NCBI GenBank assembly: GCA_016215445.1
Contig: JACRJL010000003.1
Coordinates: 90,924-154,923, forward strand
From: Candidatus Roizmanbacteria bacterium
GTDB taxonomy: Bacteria > Patescibacteriota > Microgenomatia > UBA1406 > GWC2-37-13
DNA: 64,000 nucleotides
Reading direction: 5' to 3'
In this document: piece after piece, positions 49,047 to 56,845 of the stretch
Layout of the letters: the number at the start of each line of letters is the position of its first letter
Numbering within the stretch: the stretch's first letter is position 1
The notes under the pieces: model-generated
What the model was told of the DNA's origin: nothing
Database searches by the model: none
What the model saw: only the letters and a program-made list of their open reading frames with translations
Position numbers and translations under genes: made by a program

Positions 49047-49120
49047 ACTTAAAAAAGTATAACAGCTCCCGGGATATAAGCTTAATAGTAGTGATTTATA
49101 ATTACTGATATAATTTTTTT

Positions 49121-49570
49121 ATGAATGAAATCATTCATACCGTTGTTTTAATATTGCATGTTCTTGGTACTTCAATTATCATCGGCGGATTATTTGCTTC
49201 GCTTTTGATATTGGTTAAAGAAAAAATCGCTCAGGAAAATTTGGAGTATCTCAAAGTTTTGTGGAAATTTTTAACTTTGGCGATTGGAGTCCAGATAATT
49301 ACCGGGATTTACATGGTCGTGGTGGAGTGGAGTGAGTTTGGAAAAAATCCATTGCTTTGGTTAAAGGTTGGCCTTTTAGTCGTAGACGGTTTTTTTGGAG
49401 GAAAAACGTTAGGGGACAGGATTAAAGCCATTACTGAAAAAGACAGATATATTACTATTTCAAATAGTCGAAGATTGATTTGGATTTCATTGCTGATTTT
49501 TGTTACGATTGCAACTCTTGGGGTCTTTCTTGCTGAGAACGGTTCTTTGAATAGTTCGAAATCTTTATAA
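49121..49570 (+). CDS. Four-helix membrane protein, DUF2269/CopD-like
   Basis: The 149-residue protein has four membrane helices. The first carries a His (VVLILHVLGTSIIIGGLFAS) and the second ends in GVQIITGIYMVV, a pattern seen in small four-helix proteins of the DUF2269/CopD type. An extended -10 (TGATATAAT) precedes the ATG by seven bases. Whether it binds haem or metal through its few histidines cannot be told. Function is unknown. Confidence 0.55.
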   Translation: MNEIIHTVVLILHVLGTSIIIGGLFASLLILVKEKIAQENLEYLKVLWKFLTLAIGVQIITGIYMVVVEWSEFGKNPLLWLKVGLLVVDGFFGGKTLGDRIKAITEKDRYITISNSRRLIWISLLIFVTIATLGVFLAENGSLNSSKSL

Positions 49571-49583
49571 TCAAAATACATCC

Positions 49584-50027
49584 CTAGCTCACTGCTTTTT
49601 TCACGAGCGCGGCAATTTTTGATTCTTCAGCGGCAGTCAACTTTATGATGGCGAAGGATGTTGACCACATGGCGCCTTCATCTAGATGAGCCGCGTCATT
49701 AAAACCGAGAGTCGAGTATCGGTACTTGAATTTCGATGCGTTTTGGAAAAAACAGACAACTTTGCCGTCGCGGTTTGCATACGCGGGCATACCATACCAG
49801 GTTTTAGGTGAGAGAGTTGGTGCGTTGGCTTTAACTATTTCATGAAGCCGTTTTGCCATGGTACGGTCTGGTTCCGGCATCTTTGCGATCGCCTTAAGAA
49901 CGTCGCTCTCGCCTTGAGCTTTATTCTTGCTTGATCTTGATTCCGCTGCCAGTTCTCTGGCCCGTTCTTTCATCGCCGCTTTCTCCTCGTCCGAGAATCC
50001 CGTAGTTTTCTTAGTTGTTTTTGTCAT
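49584..50027 (-). CDS. DUF1801 (YdhG-like) protein
   Basis: The 147-residue protein contains the DUF1801 core: [38 protein letters not shown] and [21 protein letters not shown]. This domain is found in the frataxin-like Fe chaperone YdhG and in many uncharacterised proteins. The gene has visibly higher GC and alanine content than its neighbours, which suggests transfer from a higher-GC bacterium. The charged N-terminus ([20 protein letters not shown]) is an added tail. Confidence 0.78.
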   Translation of the reverse strand: MTKTTKKTTGFSDEEKAAMKERARELAAESRSSKNKAQGESDVLKAIAKMPEPDRTMAKRLHEIVKANAPTLSPKTWYGMPAYANRDGKVVCFFQNASKFKYRYSTLGFNDAAHLDEGAMWSTSFAIIKLTAAEESKIAALVKKAVS

Positions 50028-50060
50028 GGTTATTTTATTTTTCTATATGGCTCATACTTT

Positions 50061-50615
50061 TTAAAGTGGGGTAACGATGATTGTTCGATCACTAAAGTTT
50101 ACGCTGGAAAAGAAAGCTGCATATTTTGCTGTAAAAGTATTTTGACCATTTGTTAATCCGTTGATAATATAGGTCGCACTCCCCTTAAAAGGTTTCCTGG
50201 ACATAAGCATTCTGGTAGGGCTGGCAGTGATCGATGAGGCTCCTGTCACTTCAAACATCATTCGTCCTTCACCGTCAGCTGTCGGCGTCCCTGCTGGTTG
50301 GATTCCGGCTGTTAAAGTTACCATAGCGCGACCTGAAGTAATATTCACCGTCACACTCGGTCCGGGACTGGATTCAAATGACTCATCAAAGAGTTCACAG
50401 TCACTACATTCGTTAAGAGGCATCGCGCTTCCAAAGACAGTCGAAGATACCGGTGAAGGTGCGGAACTTGAAGTTATACTTTCTATCTGATTTTGCAAAT
50501 TCTCGATTGCCGCCCATACCTGATCCCAGGGATTTCCATCAGAAGCAGCGCTGATTAGTCCAGGTGCAAGAGATATCACTGCGGCAATCACAATCACGAG
50601 GAGCAACTTTCTCAT
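50061..50615 (-). CDS. Secreted protein with PWDxVWxAI motif
   Basis: The 184-residue protein has a signal peptide (about 1-23). NPWDQVWAAIENLQNQIESI then forms a short amphipathic coiled coil; the same motif opens the exported part of the collagen-like protein at 54808. A Ser/Pro linker, an acidic cysteine pair (ECSDCELF) and a beta-rich domain follow. It may be displayed on the surface or released. I know no family name. Confidence 0.55.
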   Translation of the reverse strand: MRKLLLVIVIAAVISLAPGLISAASDGNPWDQVWAAIENLQNQIESITSSSAPSPVSSTVFGSAMPLNECSDCELFDESFESSPGPSVTVNITSGRAMVTLTAGIQPAGTPTADGEGRMMFEVTGASSITASPTRMLMSRKPFKGSATYIINGLTNGQNTFTAKYAAFFSSVNFSDRTIIVTPL

Positions 50616-50668
50616 ACTTTTATGGTACCAGTTAAAAAATAAGCGTCAAGTGGTAGAATGGTAATTCA

Positions 50669-51757
50669 ATGAAAAAAACATTTTTATTAATCTTAATCCT
50701 TATTTTAGCCGGAGGACTCTTTTTGGTTTTTAAAAAAGATCCTGAAATTGTTATTAGACAACCCGCCTATGACAACATCACTAGTGCTCCAAGTCCGTTA
50801 CCAACTCCTGTGCAAACCACTTATCTATTAAAACCCATCCCACCAAAAAAAATATTAAATAATGACTATCATGTCTTTCAAACTTTTAACAACTGCGGAC
50901 CGGCCGCTTTATCAATGGCATTGTCGTATTACGGAATCAATAAAGGCCAAGAAGAATTAGGAGTAGATCTTCGACCCTACCAAAACTCCCAAGGTGACAA
51001 TGATGATAAATCAGTTACTCTTGATGAATTAGAAGAGAAATCAAAAGAATTTGGTTTCATACCCTATCACCGTCCTAATGGCAACGCTGACCTGATAAAA
51101 CTTTTTATTAATTATGAAATTCCCGTAATCACAAGAACCCTCCTGACTGCAGATCAGGACATCGGCCACTACCGTGTTGTCAAAGGATATGATAACGAGA
51201 CTAATGAATTTATCCAGGACGACTCTCTTCAGGGAAAAAATTTAAAATACTCCTACGAGGAGTTTGATATTCTCTGGAAACAGTTTAATTACGAATATCT
51301 TGCTTTGGTTCCACCCGAAAAACAAAAAATTGCCGAAAGTATTTTGAAAGAAGATAAAAATGAAAAAATTGCCTGGGAAAATGCGGTTCAGAAAGCACGG
51401 GACCAATTGGAAAACAACCCGGATGATCTCTATGCCAGTTTCAACCTCTCGGTCGCTCTTTATAATATTGGTAACTATCAAGAGTCAGTTTTAGAATTTG
51501 AAAAAGTGGAAAACGTATTGGCTTTTAGAACATTATGGTATCAGATCGAACCCATAAAGGCATATTTTGAATTAGGCAATTACCAAAAAGTGTTTGAACT
51601 AACTGATAAAATTTTTAATAACCAAAATCGAGCTTTTTCAGAATTATATATTTTACGAGGCGAGATATATAATAAGCAAGGAAATAGTGAAGCCGCAAAA
51701 AACGAATTTGAAAAAGCTCTTTTTTATAATAAAAATCTAAAGTCTTTTCCCAACTAA
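50669..51757 (+). CDS. Exported C39-like cysteine peptidase with TPR repeats
   Basis: The 362-residue protein has an N-terminal signal anchor (about 4-20) and a Pro-rich linker. A C39_2-type domain follows, with the Cys in VFQTFNNCGPAALSMALSYYG (about 75), the His in IGHYRVVKGYD and a DD in EFIQDDSLQG. From about 230 to the end, tetratricopeptide-like helical pairs follow (YASFNLSVALYNIGNYQES, AKNEFEKALFYNK). The enzyme may trim or cross-link proteins outside the cell, with the TPR part for binding. Substrate is unknown. Confidence 0.68.
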   Translation: MKKTFLLILILILAGGLFLVFKKDPEIVIRQPAYDNITSAPSPLPTPVQTTYLLKPIPPKKILNNDYHVFQTFNNCGPAALSMALSYYGINKGQEELGVDLRPYQNSQGDNDDKSVTLDELEEKSKEFGFIPYHRPNGNADLIKLFINYEIPVITRTLLTADQDIGHYRVVKGYDNETNEFIQDDSLQGKNLKYSYEEFDILWKQFNYEYLALVPPEKQKIAESILKEDKNEKIAWENAVQKARDQLENNPDDLYASFNLSVALYNIGNYQESVLEFEKVENVLAFRTLWYQIEPIKAYFELGNYQKVFELTDKIFNNQNRAFSELYILRGEIYNKQGNSEAAKNEFEKALFYNKNLKSFPN

Positions 51758-51822
51758 CTATAAATCACATTAATTAGCTCCCCCAAGTTCAGGTAATTAG
51801 AATATGTTTCTTTTAAATTTTT

Positions 51823-52275
51823 TTATGCAAGTTTTTTAGAGTTGATGGTGAAGACGAAGTAGGTGAGGGCTGAGAAAAATCCTACCCCTGATAAAAAGTA
51901 CCAGGCCGGAATTGTCAGACGATGTCCGAGGATAAAGGAAAGATTCATATAAGAATTGGCAATCGGCCAATAGATAACAACAGATGTTAAAACGACTTTT
52001 TCAACTAATTCTTTCTTTAAATTATTTTTGTTAAAAAATTTGATAGCTAATTTTGTAAATCCCAGAACAATTAAATGCATAATAATAATTAATCCTGGAA
52101 TATAAATAAAGTAAAGTATCGGATATTTTTCAACCAAAAAAGCAATCATTAAGTTTGCTTCTCGCCCATTCATTTTGGTAATTGCAAAATAAGAAACTAC
52201 GCTGTCAAAAATAAAGAAGAGTATCAATAAAGACCAAGCGGTTTTCTTTGAAAAAACATTAGGAAACGATTTCAT
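51823..52275 (-). CDS. Membrane protein of unknown function (150 residues)
   Basis: Four membrane helices are predicted: SLLILFFIFDSVVSYFAI, YFIYIPGLIIIMHLIVLGF, VVLTSVVIYWPIANSY and FLSGVGFFSALTYFVF. Charged loops and an FDS/NGRE pattern lie near the first helix. It resembles uncharacterised DUF5658-like small membrane proteins only loosely. The gene is alone, with no clear operon partner. Confidence 0.5.
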   Translation of the reverse strand: MKSFPNVFSKKTAWSLLILFFIFDSVVSYFAITKMNGREANLMIAFLVEKYPILYFIYIPGLIIIMHLIVLGFTKLAIKFFNKNNLKKELVEKVVLTSVVIYWPIANSYMNLSFILGHRLTIPAWYFLSGVGFFSALTYFVFTINSKKLA

Positions 52276-52334
52276 AATTTTAGTATATAAAGCAAGAGAA
52301 ACTATTTTTTAAGTTGAACGGAGTAACATTTCCT

Positions 52335-52886
52335 TTAACCAGTTTTATTTTTTTCCAATTCCTTAATTCGTTCTTTAAGTTTAACCATATTAAGTTCCCT
52401 TCCTACCATAAATCCGTTAATTTTTTGTAGTTCGTCGTTGCGTATTTCAAGCTCTTTTTCTTTTTTTTCAAGTTGTTTTTTTGCCTCCATTTTCGCTGTC
52501 GCGTCTATAGAATAAAAAAGAAGCAAATTCACTTTACCATTTTCCCCTTTAATTGGGGAAATAATTCCTTGACACCAACCGTGACTTGATCCTTCGGGCG
52601 TATGCTCCATTAACACTTCTGATGCCGTGCCTCCCAAGCCTTGTTTGAATGCTTCCAAAACCTGCGGTTGATATTCCTTTTTCACAGTTGCGACCCAATC
52701 CCATTTTGATATATCATCTGTGTCTTTAATGAAATGTTCTTTTCTGCCTCCTTTATTTATAAAAATTAATTTTCCGTCACCATCAAAGACTTTGATGCAA
52801 ATAGGAGTGTCGTCGATCATTTGTTTGTAGCGGCTCAAACTATCTTTTAGTTTTTCCTCATCAGAATTAAATAAAGGTATGTCCAT
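52335..52886 (-). CDS. Stand-alone PAS protein with C-terminal coiled coil
   Basis: The 183-residue protein has a PAS domain (about 12-130: YKQMIDDTPICIKVFDGDGK, LLLFYSIDATAKME). A coiled coil ends in INGFMVGRELNMVKLKERI. In histidine kinases this last motif links PAS to the kinase core, but here the gene stops there. It may be a soluble sensor that binds a partner kinase, or the relic of a kinase gene. A similar gene is at 61495. Confidence 0.68.
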   Translation of the reverse strand: MDIPLFNSDEEKLKDSLSRYKQMIDDTPICIKVFDGDGKLIFINKGGRKEHFIKDTDDISKWDWVATVKKEYQPQVLEAFKQGLGGTASEVLMEHTPEGSSHGWCQGIISPIKGENGKVNLLLFYSIDATAKMEAKKQLEKKEKELEIRNDELQKINGFMVGRELNMVKLKERIKELEKNKTG

Positions 52887-52950
52887 ATTTTTTTATTTAT
52901 TAATTAATTATAACTAATAAATTTCAAGAATATTCTTGTACTTTTAATGT

Positions 52951-52972
52951 ACTCCCACCTCTGAGGTGAAAA
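52951..52972 (+). repeat. Dispersed palindromic motif, copy 3
   Basis: CACCT (52956-52960), CTG, AGGTG (52964-52968), followed by a run of A. It lies just beyond the stop codon of the PAS protein at 52980-53366. Confidence 0.55.
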
Positions 52973-52979
52973 AATACCC

Positions 52980-53366
52980 CTATGAGACAAAGTGAAGCGC
53001 AAATAGATGATCCTGATAAACCACTGGTATAAGAATAACGGTCGTATCAACTGTTCCTCCGGTTTTTTTCTTCCAGGTGACTTTAAAGGATGAGGCTGTC
53101 TTCTTTTCCATTACCTTTTGATAGGACGATACCAGAGTTTCCTGGCTTTTTCCGTCGACAAATACCGATGGAAATGCACCTTTCACGTCGACTTTCATCC
53201 ATTCATCAGCCGACGAATACCCTAAAAGTTGGGCGAATTTTTCGTTACATGCCCTGCTATCATCGTCCAGAAATACGTACATTGCCTGATCCGAGGAATC
53301 AAAGACCTCCTTTTGACTCTCGACAAATCCTTTTACCAAATCCGAATGATCGTTGTGATTATGCAT
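52980..53366 (-). CDS. Small stand-alone PAS-domain protein
   Basis: The 128-residue protein is essentially one PAS domain. FDSSDQAMYVFLDDDSRACN, EKFAQLLGYSSADEWM and FKVTWKKKTGGTVDT, with a final FALHFVS strand, follow the PAS order. The N-terminus is His- and Asp-rich (MHNHNDHSDL). There is no output domain. It lies upstream of another PAS gene on the same strand, and both are flanked by the CACCT palindromes. Confidence 0.6.
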   Translation of the reverse strand: MHNHNDHSDLVKGFVESQKEVFDSSDQAMYVFLDDDSRACNEKFAQLLGYSSADEWMKVDVKGAFPSVFVDGKSQETLVSSYQKVMEKKTASSFKVTWKKKTGGTVDTTVILIPVVYQDHLFALHFVS

Positions 53367-53451
53367 ATTAAAATTAAATACTTATTTCTAATACTAACAT
53401 TGTAGTAGTTAAAATAGAACTGTCAAGATGATTTTAATTTGGTTCCTTAAG

Positions 53452-53474
53452 TATTCCCACCTCTGAGGTGTAAA
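53452..53474 (+). repeat. Dispersed palindromic motif, copy 4
   Basis: ATTCCCACCTCTGAGGTG followed by TAAAAT; CACCT (53458-53462) pairs with AGGTG (53466-53470). It is 15 bases after the stop codon of the His-rich membrane protein at 53485-53718. Confidence 0.55.
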
Positions 53475-53484
53475 ATGCGATTTA

Positions 53485-53718
53485 TTATATCCTTAAAAAG
53501 GATAGAAGTTTGAACATCAAAATTGCCGGCCAAAAAACAGCTTTTCCGATTCCAATAAGTATTGCTCCGAAAGTATTGGATCCTTGGAGAAAATAAAATA
53601 AAGCGCCTATAACTCCTAACCCGTAAATTGCGTTACCACCTCCGTGGTTGTGGTGATGGTGATCCTTGTAGACTATTTTTTCATGAAAGTGTTCCTTCAC
53701 TTCTTCATCTTTCTTCAT
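53485..53718 (-). CDS. Small membrane protein with His-rich N-terminus
   Basis: The 77-residue protein has a charged head with KDHHHHNHGGGN and then two hydrophobic stretches (about 30-45 and 48-72). The histidine cluster before the membrane could bind zinc, nickel or copper. No family is known to me, and no metal transporter lies next to it. Confidence 0.5.
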   Translation of the reverse strand: MKKDEEVKEHFHEKIVYKDHHHHNHGGGNAIYGLGVIGALFYFLQGSNTFGAILIGIGKAVFWPAILMFKLLSFLRI

Positions 53719-53799
53719 ATACGTATTATATATATTAATTTATTCTTTATCACTTAATATACTTACTCCATCAATCTATTTTTTTGTTTTTTTACTTAT

Positions 53800-53828
53800 T
53801 TGACAAGGTAACTTTATAAAGTTATATT
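53800..53828 (+). promoter_or_regulatory. Promoter of the 53835 gene
   Basis: TTGACA (53800-53805), 17 bases, TATATT (53823-53828), six bases before GTG 53835. A leaderless message starting with GTG is implied. Confidence 0.78.
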
Positions 53829-53834
53829 AAAGGT

Positions 53835-54041
53835 GTGGATCTTGAAGATATTAAAAAATACTTTGGTTATCTGATGATCGTCGGAGGATTATTTGTTGTT
53901 ATTTTTTTAATTTATACTACTTTTCTCATCAGTCGTTATGCTCTTAAAAAACCGCAGAATATAAAAAAAAGTTATGCAGAAGAAGAAGCAGTAACACCAA
54001 TTCCCTCACCAACAGCAATTCAAAGAATTAGAATAGAATAA
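53835..54041 (+). CDS. Small single-span membrane protein (68 residues, GTG start)
   Basis: MDLEDIKKYFGYLMIVGGLF leads into one membrane helix (about 11-33) followed by a Lys-rich stretch and a Pro/Thr tail (TPIPSPTAIQRIRIE). The GTG start is supported by a near-perfect promoter right before it. Function is unknown. Confidence 0.55.
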   Translation: MDLEDIKKYFGYLMIVGGLFVVIFLIYTTFLISRYALKKPQNIKKSYAEEEAVTPIPSPTAIQRIRIE

Positions 54042-54086
54042 ATTATTTTTTAGATTTCATTTATTCACTAAACTCTTCATTTATTA

Positions 54087-54422
54087 TTAACCAGTTAACA
54101 TATAAAGCATAGAGCTGATAATGGACAATACCAGACTAAAAAGTAAAGCTGATATAAAACCGTCAACTTTAAATCCTGGGACAATAGCGTCGACAATTAA
54201 AATTACTAAAGCATTTAAAACGAATGTAAATAAGCCAAGTGTCATAATGTTTACAGGTAAAGTGAGTATGATGAGAATTGGTTTTATAAATGTATTAACA
54301 ACTGCGAGTACAACATATACGACAATTGCCGTAAAAAAATCGCTAATTGCTACTCCCGGTATTATCCGACCGGTTACAAAAACTGCGACCCCGTTAATTA
54401 TTAAATTGATTAGTGTTTGCAT
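54087..54422 (-). CDS. Phage holin family 4 (PF04020-type) membrane protein
   Basis: The 111-residue protein has four helices with the family's signatures: AVFVTGRIIPGVAISDF, FIKPILIILTLPVNIMTLGL and ILIVDAIVPGFKVDGF. Despite the holin label these proteins are widespread chromosomal membrane proteins, and no phage genes are near. Function is unknown. Confidence 0.82.
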   Translation of the reverse strand: MQTLINLIINGVAVFVTGRIIPGVAISDFFTAIVVYVVLAVVNTFIKPILIILTLPVNIMTLGLFTFVLNALVILIVDAIVPGFKVDGFISALLFSLVLSIISSMLYMLTG

Positions 54423-54511
54423 ATCATTTTTTTCGCACCTTTTATTTAATATTTCATCTTTTAAAAAAGAAAAAGGTTAAAAATATGTAATAAATTTGTA
54501 ATAAATGAAGC

Positions 54512-54531
54512 TAGACTATGAAATTAGTCTA
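54512..54531. repeat. TAGACTA/TAGTCTA inverted repeat, copy 1
   Basis: TAGACTA (54512-54518) and TAGTCTA (54525-54531) enclose six bases, just past the stop codon of the small membrane protein at 54535. A second copy is at 55848-55871. Confidence 0.4.
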
Positions 54532-54534
54532 AAT

Positions 54535-54804
54535 CTAAATTAGGCCGGAGAAAAGCAGAAATAAAATAATAGCAGTGATAACTGCATCTTTTTTCTTTCC
54601 ATCAATAAAAAGCTGAAGGGGTTGATAAAAAAACAGGAACGCCATTACAACTACAGAAAGAGTAAGTACTGATAAAAATGTGATTGGAGCGAAAAAAGTA
54701 TCGGGCTTATTTTTTAAAGGTTGAGTTACGAAAGTCATGACAGAAACAACGAGGATGATGTACAATGATGCGCTAACAGCATTTATAATCGGATTCTTAG
54801 ACAT
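54535..54804 (-). CDS. Three-helix membrane protein (89 residues)
   Basis: It has three hydrophobic helices (VSASLYIILVVSVMTFVTQP, FLSVLTLSVVVMAFLFFY, AVITAIILFLLFSGLI) with short loops. It follows the collagen-like gene on the same strand by three bases, so the two may be cotranscribed. The family is not recognised. Confidence 0.5.
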   Translation of the reverse strand: MSKNPIINAVSASLYIILVVSVMTFVTQPLKNKPDTFFAPITFLSVLTLSVVVMAFLFFYQPLQLFIDGKKKDAVITAIILFLLFSGLI

Positions 54805-54807
54805 ATG

Positions 54808-55302
54808 TTAATAATAATGCGCACACACAGCAAATGTAGAGAGATTTTGTGAATTGGTATTCAGACCGGAATTTATACCGGCAACTGCCCACGCGCCTAC
54901 ACCAAAGGGGATATTTGTATACAGTTCCATCATGTGGTCGCCTCCAGTTGGAGGACTTACATCGTAGCCCCCTCCAATTACAGTATCACCTGAATTACAA
55001 AACGCTTGCACATACCCCGATGTCCCAGGCGCAACTGTTCTAACGTTTGAAAAAACTTGATAGTACGAAATAGTTGACCCAGCCGGACCTTGTATTCCTT
55101 GTGGTCCAGTCGGCCCAGTTGGACCGGGAATTAGTTGGATGTTAGTTATCTGACTTTGTAAGTTTATAATTTGATCTCTAATTTCTGTTATTGCCAGCCA
55201 AACATCGTCCCACGGTCCGGCTGCCTGAGTTTTAGTAGAAAAAAGAATAAGAATAAGGATTACAAAAAGTGCCCCGAGAAATATTTTAATTTTTCTAAAC
55301 AT
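54808..55302 (-). CDS. Secreted protein with short collagen-like stretch
   Basis: The 164-residue protein has a signal peptide (about 1-27). It continues AGPWDDVWLAITEIRDQI, a coiled-coil start shared with the protein at 50061. A Gly-X-Y stretch GPTGPTGPQGIQGPAG (about 60-75) and a C-terminal beta-rich domain with two cysteines complete it. The layout (coiled coil, collagen, globular head) suggests a trimeric surface fibre. It is a candidate attachment protein, by inference. Confidence 0.65.
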   Translation of the reverse strand: MFRKIKIFLGALFVILILILFSTKTQAAGPWDDVWLAITEIRDQIINLQSQITNIQLIPGPTGPTGPQGIQGPAGSTISYYQVFSNVRTVAPGTSGYVQAFCNSGDTVIGGGYDVSPPTGGDHMMELYTNIPFGVGAWAVAGINSGLNTNSQNLSTFAVCAHYY

Positions 55303-55342
55303 AGAAACTCCATTTATAATTTATAATATATTTCACGTCGTC

Positions 55343-55723
55343 TTATCCTTCTACTTCAACTTGAAAACCACCGTAGGCCATTCTCTTCATGTCAAAAGGT
55401 ACCGACATATCTTTGTTTCCTTCCATCTGTTTGTTCATTTCTTCCATCACTTTAGCATTGACTTCATCGCGATGTTTTTTTGACTTAAAAATGATAAATG
55501 AAAACCATACCGTCTTATCGCTTTTTGCTCCAGTCATTTCAGTGAACGCACGTGTCTTTTCGCCGCCCATTTCTTGTGGAACCAAGTCATTACCACGGCA
55601 TTCATAGTATTCAAGCGCGCCATGCTTCATCCAGGTATCACGACCGCCTTCAGCCATTTTTTTGTATTCCTCGGTTTTGTCTTTTGGAACTACAAGCACA
55701 AATCCGTCGACATATTTAGCCAT
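55343..55723 (-). CDS. DUF1428 (YbaA-like) protein
   Basis: The 126-residue protein starts YVDGFVLVVPKDKTEEYKKM and continues WMKHGALEYYECRGNDLVP, WFSFIIFKSKKHRDEVNAKV and PFDMKRMAYGGFQ. These are all characteristic of DUF1428, a ferredoxin-like dimeric alpha-beta barrel family with no known role. The close match to proteobacterial members suggests a transferred gene. Confidence 0.85.
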   Translation of the reverse strand: MAKYVDGFVLVVPKDKTEEYKKMAEGGRDTWMKHGALEYYECRGNDLVPQEMGGEKTRAFTEMTGAKSDKTVWFSFIIFKSKKHRDEVNAKVMEEMNKQMEGNKDMSVPFDMKRMAYGGFQVEVEG

Positions 55724-55847
55724 ATTAATTACCTCTTTAATTTATAATAAAAAACTGGTCTAATATAAATCGTTCTCATACTAAAATGGTATCAGTTATT
55801 TTTAAACTTTCAAGTTTATAAGAAAGCTATTGGAGTGTTCTCCTTAA

Positions 55848-55871
55848 TAGACTATATGAGAACTTAGTCTA
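55848..55871. repeat. TAGACTA/TAGTCTA inverted repeat, copy 2
   Basis: TAGACTA (55848-55854) and TAGTCTA (55865-55871) enclose ten bases in the 207-base gap between the DUF1428 gene and the thioredoxin-like gene. I see nothing else in that gap apart from AT-rich promoter-like boxes. Confidence 0.4.
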
Positions 55872-55930
55872 TCCAGAATTAAGTCTCACCGGCAATAATA
55901 CATTTTCAGTTATAATTAAAAGAGAAAAAA

Positions 55931-56773
55931 ATGAAAATATCCACACTTATCATTGTCACCGTAATCACAGTCTTGCTGATATTTAGCGGGTATACAGTTT
56001 TCCGTCAAAATTCTGTTAATCCAAACGATGCCGCCGAAAAAAATAAACCTCTTATAGCTGAAAATAGTCACTATGTGGAATACTCAAAGGCAGCGTATAA
56101 CCAGGCTTGGGATAAACGCCGAGTGCTCTTTTTTTACGCTTCCTGGTGTCCAATCTGCAAACCGGCCGACGAGAGTTTTAAACAGAACGTCAGTCGGATT
56201 CCTGAAGACGTTTTTCTAATACGAGTTAACTACAATGATCCAGATACTGATCAAGCAGAAAAAAACTTAGCCAGAAAATATGGGGTCGTCTACCAACATA
56301 CTTTTGTTCAAATTGATCAAAACGAAAACGTCGTCACCAAATGGAATGGCGGAGAGATTGACGAACTGCTTTCAGAAATAAAATTTACCGAAAAAAAAGC
56401 GGCTTTTGCTATTTTTACCAATGGCACTTTCCGGATTTTTACGGCAGCCATGTACCATAATCTTTCTCCAAACGCTTTCATTACAGCTGGAAATCCTAAC
56501 ATCATTACTATCACCAAGCCGGAAATAACTTGGCAGGAGTTTTTTTCTACTCTGCCGTTCAGTCTGACCAGTGAGTGTTTAACAACAGGCACCAACGAAA
56601 CGTTTTGCAGTAATGGAGATAACGAGCTGAAATTTTATCTCAATGGGGAGTTGTTACCAACAGTGTTGGGTCAGGAAATAATGAATGGTGACAAATTGTT
56701 GGTTACTTTCGGCAACGACTCGGAAAAAACTTTGCAGGACCAAATGGCCAGGGTCTCCAATCCACTAGAGTAA
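55931..56773 (+). CDS. Membrane-anchored thioredoxin-like protein with extra C-terminal domain
   Basis: The 280-residue protein has an N-terminal membrane anchor (about 4-22), then a thioredoxin domain with FFYASWCPICKPADES (CxxC at about 75-78) and a DPDTDQAEKNLARKYGV/YQHTFVQID cis-proline region. From about 170 a second domain follows, with KFYLNGELLPTVLGQEIMNG, and two cysteines (about 216 and 225). It probably forms or reduces disulfides outside the membrane. The second domain is common in CPR secreted proteins but unnamed to me. Confidence 0.72.
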   Translation: MKISTLIIVTVITVLLIFSGYTVFRQNSVNPNDAAEKNKPLIAENSHYVEYSKAAYNQAWDKRRVLFFYASWCPICKPADESFKQNVSRIPEDVFLIRVNYNDPDTDQAEKNLARKYGVVYQHTFVQIDQNENVVTKWNGGEIDELLSEIKFTEKKAAFAIFTNGTFRIFTAAMYHNLSPNAFITAGNPNIITITKPEITWQEFFSTLPFSLTSECLTTGTNETFCSNGDNELKFYLNGELLPTVLGQEIMNGDKLLVTFGNDSEKTLQDQMARVSNPLE

Positions 56774-56845
56774 AATTCCCCTTAAAAATGCTCCACGTCG
56801 CTGAAACAATTAGAACGAGTTTTTTTAGATAATCATTCTCTCTAT

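Noticed and set aside
35290..53474. CACCT/AGGTG palindromes as ordinary rho-independent terminators
   Set aside because: The stems are only five base pairs and the A-rich tail is on the plus strand, giving no U-run after the hairpin on the plus strand. Copies also lie at ends of minus-strand genes in the wrong orientation for a U-tract.
54087..54422. Prophage lysis gene (holin)
   Set aside because: The family label is historical. No other phage gene is near, and this family is common on bacterial chromosomes.
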